DNA from: Metapseudomonas boanensis
GTDB lineage: Bacteria > Pseudomonadota > Gammaproteobacteria > Pseudomonadales > Pseudomonadaceae
Reading direction: 5' to 3'
DNA length: 49,793 nt
NCBI RefSeq assembly: GCF_018704125.1
Contig: NZ_JAGTIS010000023.1
Coordinates: 1 to 49,793 of the forward strand
Positions 44,290-49,793 of the stretch are shown here, piece by piece. The notes beneath the pieces are model-generated. The model was not told the DNA's origin. It did no database searches and saw only the letters and a program-made list of their open reading frames with translations. The translations under genes were made by a program, and so were the position numbers. Each line of letters begins with the position of its first letter. Position 1 is the stretch's first letter.

Positions 44290-45081
44290 TCAGGCGCCGT
44301 TGGTGAGTGGGAATTCCTGGCAGATGGCATCGGCGATGCCGCTGACGCACACTTCCAGGATCAACTCGCCCTTCGCCCGGCTGGCCGTCTTCGCCGACGA
44401 CAGGGTGCCGGCCGCCGGGGTGCGCGACGGATCGACCGGGAATACGTCGTAGGGCGGGAAGGTCGCGGGCGGGTGATCCACCACTTGGTCGAGGTCGACC
44501 AAGTGGGGATGCAGGGCGAGCATCAGCGAGGTTTCGAACACCCCACCATGCTCGATGTCCCAGCCCAGGAAGCCTTCCGGGTAGAGCTGCTCGATCACCG
44601 CCGGGTCCCTGACGAAATCCCAGTAGGACAACACCACCACCTTGAAGTCGTGGATGCCGGCATAGCGCAGCTCGCGCAGGGCCAGATCGATGCCTTCGAC
44701 GATGAACATCGAGTTCTCGTAATGGCCGTTCATCATCACCAGCCGGCGAGCGCCATGGCGGGCGAGTTCGCGAATGATGTCCTGCACCGTTCCGGTCAGG
44801 GTCGCGCCGTCCAGGCTGGTGGTGCCGGGGAAGTGGTTTCCACCACCAGACTTCTGCTGCGACTTGTAGCCGTACTGCAGTCCCGGCAGCACCAGCCCAC
44901 CGATACGCTCGGCGACTCGCTGGCAGACCGCGGTGGGCAGCAGCACGTCGACGTTCATGCACATGTGGTGGCCGTGCTGCTCCAACGCACCGATCGGCAG
45001 CATCATCACGCATTCGCCCCCGGCGACCCTGGCGGCATATTCGGTCCAGGTCAGCTCGCCTACGAAAACACTCTTGCTCAT
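44290..45081 (-). CDS. Creatininase (creatinine amidohydrolase)
   Basis: A 263-residue enzyme that opens creatinine to creatine. All metal ligands known for the P. putida enzyme fall at the same numbers: E34, H36, D45, H120 and E122 (GALEQHGHHM, MNVD, MNGHYEN). A Trp-containing ligand loop SYWDFV is also present. GGAGAG precedes ATG 45081. Its upstream gap carries a 61-bp element shared with the creatinase gene. It is co-directional with the NCS1 permease gene that follows. Confidence 0.97.
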   Translation of the reverse strand: MSKSVFVGELTWTEYAARVAGGECVMMLPIGALEQHGHHMCMNVDVLLPTAVCQRVAERIGGLVLPGLQYGYKSQQKSGGGNHFPGTTSLDGATLTGTVQDIIRELARHGARRLVMMNGHYENSMFIVEGIDLALRELRYAGIHDFKVVVLSYWDFVRDPAVIEQLYPEGFLGWDIEHGGVFETSLMLALHPHLVDLDQVVDHPPATFPPYDVFPVDPSRTPAAGTLSSAKTASRAKGELILEVCVSGIADAICQEFPLTNGA

Positions 45082-45173
45082 CGAATTCTCTCCAAGGTTG
45101 CCAGGCCTGGCCGGAGGGCTGCTAATGCAGATGCGTCTCCGGACCGCCGGCTGGGCGGTATTCCGGTATTTGC

Positions 45174-45234
45174 CATTGCAGCAGAAGCTCGTGCCTGACT
45201 TTTGTACGTATCCGACCCGAAGTTGGCAGGATCC
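45174..45234 (-). promoter_or_regulatory. Conserved 61-bp element upstream of creatininase
   Basis: On the minus strand it starts GGATCCTGCCAACTTCGGGT. It aligns without gaps to 48297-48237, about 46 of 61 identical by eye. Invariant blocks are CCAACTTCGGGTCGG, CGTACAAAA and TTCTGYTGCAATG, with a variable 13-bp part between the last two. It ends 92 bp before the ATG. It is probably an activator site plus promoter elements. Confidence 0.75.
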
Positions 45235-45246
45235 ACGCTCCGGCCG

Positions 45247-46590
45247 TCAGTCGTCCGCCAAAGCCTTATGCGCGGTCTCTTTGATCATCAGCATCGCCAG
45301 CAGTGCAACGCCGGCAGCGATCACCAGCAGCCAGGCCGGGGCCATCTTGTCGCCGGTCTGGCTGATCAGCCACGTCGCAACGAAGGGGGCGGTGCCGCCG
45401 AACAGGGCGTTGGCGGTGTTGAAGCTGAAGGCGAAGCCGGTGTAGCGCACACGGGTCGGGAAGACTTCGGCGAGGAAGCACGGCAAGGTGCCGTCGTTCA
45501 TCGCCAGCATCAGGCCGAAGGCGATCTGGATCAGCAGGATGAAGGCGAAGGACTTGCCCTCCAGCAGGCCAAACAGCGGCAGGGTGAGACCGAGGAACAG
45601 CAGCGAGGCCAGGATCAGCATGGTCTTGCGGCCGAAGCGATCGGACAGCTTGCCCATCAGGAAGATGAAGCCGATGTAGGTCGCCAGCGAGACGGTGGAA
45701 GCCAGGAAGGAATCCGTCTCGTTCATACCCATCTCGGCGGAGAGGTAGGTGGGCATGTAGCTGAGGATCAGGTAGAAGGCCACTGCGTTGAGGCAGGTGA
45801 CGCCGATGGCCACCAGCACGCGCTTGCGATGCACACCGAGGAGCTCGCGGATCGGCACCTTGTGCTCACCCCCCTTCTGCTCCAGCGCCTGCTCCATCTC
45901 ACGGAACTTCGGCGTGTCTTCCAGATGCAGGCGGATGTAGCGACCGATCAGGCCCAGGGGCGCAGCCAGCAAAAAGGGCAGGCGCCAGCCCCAGCTGTGC
46001 AGCTGCTCGCTGTCCAGTTGCGAGTAGAGCCCGGCGGCGAACAGAGAGCCGAACAGCAATCCTGCCGCCGTACTGGCCGGCACCAGGCAGGTGTAGAAAC
46101 CACGCTTGTTGTCCGGGGCGTATTCGGCCAGGAAAGCCGCTGCGCCGGCATACTCGCCGGAAGCGGAGAAGCCCTGGACCAGGCGGATCAGCAACAGCAA
46201 GAGCGGCGCCCACATACCGACCTGGGCATAGGTGGGCAACAGCGCGATGCAGAAGGTCGCACCCGACATGATCAGGATGGAGAGGGACAGGGCATTACGC
46301 CGACCGTAGCGGTCGCCGATATGGCCCCAGACGATACCGCCGATCGGGCGAACGATGAAGGAGATGGCGAACACCGCGAAGGCGGCGAGCAGACCGGTGG
46401 TCTTGTCCGTGGCCGGAAAGAACACCACGGCGATGACGGCGGCGAGATAGCCGTAGGCCGCGTAGTCGAACCATTCGACGAAGTTGCCCATGAAGCTGGC
46501 GGTGGCGGCCCGCCGCAGAGTGCTGCGCTCGGTTGAGGTCGAGCGGCTGGACGCCCCTCCATAGGCAAGGGTTTCGTTGGTAGCGCTCAC
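45247..46590 (-). CDS. MHS-type MFS transporter, probable creatine uptake
   Basis: A 447-residue 12-segment major facilitator protein of the metabolite:H+ symporter (MHS) group, which includes ProP, KgtP and ShiA. Typical motifs are GNFVEWFDYAAYGYLA (near 35), GHIGDRYGRRNAL (near 90) and PTYLSAEMG with GKLSDRFGRK later. The open frame runs upstream to 47025, but that is out of register with the gene layout. The GTG at 46590 has GGAGG six bases before it and overlaps the stop of a 49-residue ORF (GTGA). Between creatinase and creatininase it most likely imports creatine (inference). Confidence 0.9.
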   Translation of the reverse strand: MSATNETLAYGGASSRSTSTERSTLRRAATASFMGNFVEWFDYAAYGYLAAVIAVVFFPATDKTTGLLAAFAVFAISFIVRPIGGIVWGHIGDRYGRRNALSLSILIMSGATFCIALLPTYAQVGMWAPLLLLLIRLVQGFSASGEYAGAAAFLAEYAPDNKRGFYTCLVPASTAAGLLFGSLFAAGLYSQLDSEQLHSWGWRLPFLLAAPLGLIGRYIRLHLEDTPKFREMEQALEQKGGEHKVPIRELLGVHRKRVLVAIGVTCLNAVAFYLILSYMPTYLSAEMGMNETDSFLASTVSLATYIGFIFLMGKLSDRFGRKTMLILASLLFLGLTLPLFGLLEGKSFAFILLIQIAFGLMLAMNDGTLPCFLAEVFPTRVRYTGFAFSFNTANALFGGTAPFVATWLISQTGDKMAPAWLLVIAAGVALLAMLMIKETAHKALADD

Positions 46591-46736
46591 TGGCCACCTC
46601 CGGTGAGCAGTGCCAGCTGCTCGCTTGCCTGGTTGACTGAAGTATTGCTCAAAGCCTGGCGGCCGTTGCCGCCGGGAACGAATGAAACTGCATCGACCAC
46701 TCCCACCGGGGGAGTGTTGAAGATTAACCTGACCAT
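46587..46736 (-). CDS. Small 49-residue ORF coupled to the MFS gene
   Basis: It starts at ATG 46736 with GAGGTG about 6 bases upstream and reads MVRLIFNTPPVGVVDAVSFV, then GGNGRQALSNTSVNQASE, ending LTGGGQ. Its TGA overlaps the GTG start of the MFS gene (GTGA), so it could couple translation of the transporter. It has no membrane segment or signal peptide, and is rich in Asn, Ser and Gly. I do not recognise it. The good ribosome site and exact overlap support translation. It may be a small protein in its own right or a leader ORF. Confidence 0.55.
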   Translation of the reverse strand: MVRLIFNTPPVGVVDAVSFVPGGNGRQALSNTSVNQASEQLALLTGGGQ

Positions 46737-46919
46737 CGCCCACACCTCTTTTGTTTTTAGTGAAAGTTCGGCAGCTGGTAGTTAAAGAGCGGCGCGTGCA
46801 GGAGGCCGGAGCCTCGGGAATGCCGCGCGTCGATTCTTGTTGTGGCAAGCCTAAGGGCCCGCGATAAGCGCTTGTCATCTCCTTGGGCGCGAAGGTCGTG
46901 GCTCCTCCGCGCTTGCAAT

Positions 46920-46957
46920 CCACGGGCCGCGCAGTGTCGGCTCTGCACAGCCCGTGG
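46920..46957 (-). terminator. Hairpin after creatinase
   Basis: CCACGGGC (46920-46927) and GCCCGTGG (46950-46957), with further GC pairing inside, lie 7-44 bp past the creatinase stop. No U-run follows, so some read-through into the small ORF and MFS gene is likely. Confidence 0.45.
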
Positions 46958-46963
46958 TGGTCA

Positions 46964-48175
46964 TCATTTGCGGATGATGTTTTTCTCCGGTCCGTAGGGG
47001 AATTTGGTGATGTTCTCGGCGCCATTCTCGGTGACGATCAGGATGTCGTGCTCGCGGTAGCCACCGGCGCCTGGCAGGCCTTCCGGCAGCATGATCATCG
47101 GTTCCATGGACACCACCATGCCCGGCTCCAGAACCGTATCGATGTCCTCACGCAGCTCCAGCCCGGCTTCGCGGCCGTAGTAGTGGCTGAGGGTGCCGAA
47201 GGAGTGGCCATAACCGAAGGTGCGGTACTGCAGCAGGTCGTGACGCAGGAATATCTCGTTCAGCTCACGGGCGATGTCGCTGCAACGCATGCCGGGCTTG
47301 ATCAGCTTCAGGCCGGCCTCGTGCACTTCGACGTTGACCTCCCACAGGCGCAGGTGGTCGTCCGAGCAATGGTCGAGGAACAGCGTGCGCTCCAGCGCGG
47401 TGTAATAGCCCGCGATCATCGGGAAGCAGTTCAGGCTGAGGATGTCGCCCTTGTTCACCTTGCGCGAGGTGACCGGGTTGTGGGCGCCGTCGGTGTTGAT
47501 GCCGGACTGGAACCAGGTCCAGGTGTCCATCAGCTCGCTATCCGGGAAGGTACGGGCGATCTCGCGGATCATGGCCTGGGTGGCATGCAGGGCCACCTCG
47601 TATTCCGGAACCTGATCACGCAGGGCTTCGACCACCGCGGCGCCGCCGATGTCGGCGATGCGTGCACCGTGGCGAATCATCACGTGCTCTTCGGCGGACT
47701 TGATCATGCGCATACGCATGCAGGACGCGGCGATATCCACCAGTTCGGCTTCCGGATAGCGGGCAGCCAGCTTGTCGCGGTTCTGCAGGTTCAGGTGGTC
47801 ATACTCGATACCGATGCGGCGGGCTTTGGGCAGCGCCTGCTGGATGGCGACGAAGTAGTTATCGCGCTGCCAGTCGGTGTAGACGATGTTGTCGGTGCCA
47901 ACCGTGCGGCGCCAGGGCTGGCCACCATCGATGTTGGCGCTGATGCTGACCACTGCGTCCTGGGTCACCACCAGGGCGTAGGGACGACCGAAGGAGCAGA
48001 ACAGGAAATCGCTGTAGTAGTTGATGTTGTGGTACGAGGTGAAGATCGCCGCGTCGATGTTCTCCGCCGCCATATGGGCGCGCAGCTTGGATTGGCGGTT
48101 GGCGTATTCCTGAGCGGAGAAGGTGGAGTTGACCTTGTCGCCGTTCTGGATCCGGATCGTCTTGGGCATTTGCAT
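46964..48175 (-). CDS. Creatinase (creatine amidinohydrolase)
   Basis: A 403-residue enzyme hydrolysing creatine to sarcosine and urea, of the pita-bread (M24-like) fold without metal. It has the same length as P. putida creatinase, and its active-site residues fall at the same numbers: F62, R64, H232, Y258, E262 and E358. The open frame reaches 48244, but ATG 48175 (MQMPKTIRIQ) is the known family start. The 61-bp element shared with creatininase lies 62-122 bp upstream. The sarcosine it makes feeds the sox operon. No urease gene is seen in the window for the urea. Confidence 0.98.
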   Translation of the reverse strand: MQMPKTIRIQNGDKVNSTFSAQEYANRQSKLRAHMAAENIDAAIFTSYHNINYYSDFLFCSFGRPYALVVTQDAVVSISANIDGGQPWRRTVGTDNIVYTDWQRDNYFVAIQQALPKARRIGIEYDHLNLQNRDKLAARYPEAELVDIAASCMRMRMIKSAEEHVMIRHGARIADIGGAAVVEALRDQVPEYEVALHATQAMIREIARTFPDSELMDTWTWFQSGINTDGAHNPVTSRKVNKGDILSLNCFPMIAGYYTALERTLFLDHCSDDHLRLWEVNVEVHEAGLKLIKPGMRCSDIARELNEIFLRHDLLQYRTFGYGHSFGTLSHYYGREAGLELREDIDTVLEPGMVVSMEPMIMLPEGLPGAGGYREHDILIVTENGAENITKFPYGPEKNIIRK

Positions 48176-48236
48176 GGCGGGAACCCTTGTTGTTTTCCAG
48201 TGACTCGACACGCCGGATTGGCGGGCCGTTGGAAAG

Positions 48237-48297
48237 CATTGCAACAGAAGGAAGCGGGCGGTTTTTGTACGATTCCGACCCGAAGTTGGTCAGATCC
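48237..48297 (-). promoter_or_regulatory. Conserved 61-bp element upstream of creatinase
   Basis: The minus-strand start is GGATCTGACCAACTTCGGGT. It is the partner of the element at 45174-45234, with the same length and no gaps. It ends 62 bp before the creatinase ATG. It shows no sigma54 -24/-12 spacing. The CahR/GbdR-type regulator encoded just upstream is the obvious candidate binder. Confidence 0.75.
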
Positions 48298-48439
48298 GCA
48301 GGGGCCGCCCAGGGCAAAATCCCCCGCAAACGCTCAAGGCTTTCGTTGGCGCTGCGCTCAGCGGAACGCCGCCCCGCCTACGAGGTAGTGAGGGCGTTGG
48401 ACGCAATCGGATTTTCACGGCTGGAGCAGGCCGCTTTTC

Positions 48440-48535
48440 TGTGGGGCGAATTCATTTGCCAAAGGCAGCGCAGCTGCCCCCGGCCAAGCCCAAAGGCAGG
48501 CCTGCGGTCTGCTTGGCGAATGAATTCGCCCCACA
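48440..48535. repeat. Extragenic inverted repeat upstream of creatinase
   Basis: TGTGGGGCGAATTCATTTGCC (48440-48460) and GGCGAATGAATTCGCCCCACA (48515-48535) are near-perfect complements separated by about 54 bp. A degraded single copy (TTTGCCCCACAA) follows. It is the same family as 42676-42721. Confidence 0.8.
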
Positions 48536-48566
48536 AAGATTTGCCCCACAACGACAGCGCTCGACC

Positions 48567-48610
48567 AAAAAAACGGGCCCGGACCGTGCTGCCAGGCACG
48601 GGCGGGCCCG
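48567..48610 (-). terminator. Terminator of the CahR-like regulator gene
   Basis: CGGGCCCG blocks at 48574-48581 and 48603-48610 pair, with a further GTGCC/GGCAC stem inside. On the minus strand a run of seven Us follows (48573-48567). It separates the regulator from creatinase, so creatinase needs its own promoter. Confidence 0.85.
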
Positions 48611-48629
48611 AAGGTGGTGTCGCTCGGTG

Positions 48630-49640
48630 TCAATGCATGGCGATGCGGCACAGCTGGGGCTTGCCCAGCCGCTCGTTACTGGGCGGGATGCCGAAGTGCT
48701 CGCGGTAGCACTTGGAGAAGTTCTGCGCCGAGAGGAAGCCGCAGCCCATGGCCACCTGCACCACCGGCATGGCGGTCTGGCGCAGCAGTTGGCGGGCGCG
48801 CAGCAGACGCAGCTTGAGGTAATAGCGCGACGGCGAGCAGTGCAGGTACTTCTGGAACAGGCGCTCGAGCTGGCGACGCGACAACTCGATGAAACTCGCC
48901 AGATCGTCCAGATCGATGGGCTCTTCCAGGTTCGCCTCCATGAGCGCGATGACTTCTTGCAGCTTGGGCTGGGCGCTGGACAAGGCCTCGCGCAGAGTCA
49001 GGCGCGGGGGGACGGGTTCGCTACGTACCTGCTCGAAGGCCAACGTCTCGCTGATCGCGCCCAGCAGCGCTGGTCCCTGGCTACGGCCGATCAGTTGCAG
49101 CATCAGTTCCAGCGCCGCGCTGCCGCCCGCCGCCGTGTAGCGATCACGGTCAAGCGAATAGGGTTGCGGGCTCAGGGCGATGCCGGGGAAGCGCTCGCGC
49201 AAGTCCACCCGGCAAGCCCAGCCCGGGCTGCACTCGTAGCCATGGAGCAGGCCCGCTTCGGCCAATACCCAACTGGCCGAGCCCAGCGCCCCCAGGTGCA
49301 CATCGCGTTCGGCCAAGTCTCGCAACTGTGTCAGCAACTGCGGGTCAGCCACACAGGCCGGACCGTCGCCACCACAGAGGATCAGTGCATCCAGCTCGCC
49401 TGCGCCAGCCAGGATGCCTTCCGGGGACACCTGCATGCCGTTGCCGGCCCGACATGGGCTGCCATCGAGGGTCAGGGTCCGCCAGCGATAGAGGCTGGTC
49501 GCAGACAGCTGGTTAGCCAGGCGCAGGGGTTCCAGCGCACCTGCGAGGGCGATCAGGCTGAAACCGTCGAGCAGCAGGAAGCCAATGGATTCCAGCCTGG
49601 CCTGGGTCCCTTGCCGGGGCAGTTGCAGAGCAGCAGTCAT
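48630..49640 (-). CDS. GATase1/AraC-family regulator (CahR/GbdR type)
   Basis: A 336-residue regulator. The N-terminal DJ-1/PfpI-like domain (about 17-190) has lost the usual CTGS motif, reading [10 protein letters not shown] instead. The C-terminal AraC domain ([40 protein letters not shown]) is nearly the same as that of GbdR as I recall it, while the ligand domain differs. Placed directly upstream of creatinase, it best fits CahR, the creatine-responsive activator I recall being described in P. putida and relatives. It lies 13 bp after a serine dehydratase gene, as gbdR lies beside sdaB in P. aeruginosa (from memory), so a GbdR-paralogue origin is likely. Confidence 0.88.
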   Translation of the reverse strand: MTAALQLPRQGTQARLESIGFLLLDGFSLIALAGALEPLRLANQLSATSLYRWRTLTLDGSPCRAGNGMQVSPEGILAGAGELDALILCGGDGPACVADPQLLTQLRDLAERDVHLGALGSASWVLAEAGLLHGYECSPGWACRVDLRERFPGIALSPQPYSLDRDRYTAAGGSAALELMLQLIGRSQGPALLGAISETLAFEQVRSEPVPPRLTLREALSSAQPKLQEVIALMEANLEEPIDLDDLASFIELSRRQLERLFQKYLHCSPSRYYLKLRLLRARQLLRQTAMPVVQVAMGCGFLSAQNFSKCYREHFGIPPSNERLGKPQLCRIAMH

Positions 49641-49653
49641 GGCATTTCCCCCC

Positions 49654-49793
49654 TCAGCACTCGACCGCGCTGACTGCCAGGCCGCCGCGCGAGGTTTCCT
49701 TGTACTTGTCGTGCATGTCGGCGCCGGTGTCGCGCATGGTGCGGATCACCCGGTCCAGCGAGATGAAGTGCTCGCCATCGCCGCGCAGCGCCA
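49654..49793 (-). CDS. L-serine dehydratase, C-terminal fragment (cut by window edge)
   Basis: The last 46 residues read [20 protein letters not shown], then [17 protein letters not shown] and a final Cys, characteristic of the C-terminus of single-chain bacterial L-serine ammonia-lyases (SdaA/SdaB). The enzyme uses an iron-sulfur cluster to turn serine into pyruvate and ammonia. It would finish the creatinine route, using the serine made by GlyA. The rest lies beyond the window. Confidence 0.88.
   Translation of the reverse strand, partial: ALRGDGEHFISLDRVIRTMRDTGADMHDKYKETSRGGLAVSAVEC

Noticed and set aside
45174-45234. Possible sigma54 promoter in the shared creatinase/creatininase element (TTGCA block)
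   Set aside because: The required GG-N10-GC spacing is absent in both copies.

Overview
The window comes from a Pseudomonas chromosome, probably a relative of P. aeruginosa, P. citronellolis or P. resinovorans (inference). It is GC-rich and densely packed. Its first half follows, by my memory of gene order and protein character, the P. aeruginosa PA0508-PA0482 neighbourhood. Its second half is a creatinine-creatine-sarcosine catabolic island with near-canonical P. putida-type creatininase and creatinase. Short REP/REPIN repeats lie in many gaps. I saw no tRNA, rRNA, CRISPR array or prophage.

Region 1 (1-4.6 kb): three related acyl-CoA dehydrogenases on the minus strand, one cut by the window edge. 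The two complete ones have PsrA-like boxes (CAAAC-N4-GTTTG) upstream. Region 2 (4.7-9.4 kb): the biotin operon bioB-bioF-bioH-bioC-bioD on the minus strand, with a sigma70-like promoter whose -35 hexamer lies inside a BirA-like operator. Region 3 (9.4-16.2 kb): a minus-strand operon pxpA-like, BCCP, biotin carboxylase, AHS1 (PxpB-like), AHS2 (PxpC-like), NCS1 permease, with a divergent LysR regulator. Together the BC, BCCP, AHS1 and AHS2 proteins have the domain set of urea carboxylase as separate polypeptides, so this may be an uncharacterised biotin-dependent amide or lactam carboxylase next to the biotin genes.

Region 4 (16.2-24.7 kb): a small membrane protein, ComF, a ModE-like regulator, SrkA, RarD, a GcvR-like ACT protein, a GNAT acetyltransferase and malate synthase G. 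A 507-bp ISL3-type remnant follows, with imperfect 38-bp terminal repeats and an 8-bp target duplication, sitting in the U-tract of the next gene's terminator. Region 5 (24.7-32 kb): a stand-alone receiver protein whose phospho-acceptor Asp is Glu, a cNMP/CBS/nucleotidyltransferase protein overlapping a DnaQ-like exonuclease gene, a GST, a CBS protein, a periplasmic retropepsin-like protein, a PlsC-type acyltransferase and a DUF2780 protein.

Region 6 (32-49.8 kb): glyA-soxB-soxD-soxA-soxG-purU-fdhA, a SouR/GbdR-type regulator, an NCS1 permease, creatininase, an MHS-type MFS transporter, a 49-residue ORF coupled to it, creatinase, a CahR/GbdR-type regulator and the end of a serine dehydratase. 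The pathway reads: creatinine to creatine, to sarcosine plus urea, to glycine plus a C1 unit, to serine, to pyruvate. FdhA and PurU handle the C1 by-products. A 61-bp element, about 46 of 61 positions identical, precedes both creatinase and creatininase and is probably the shared operator.
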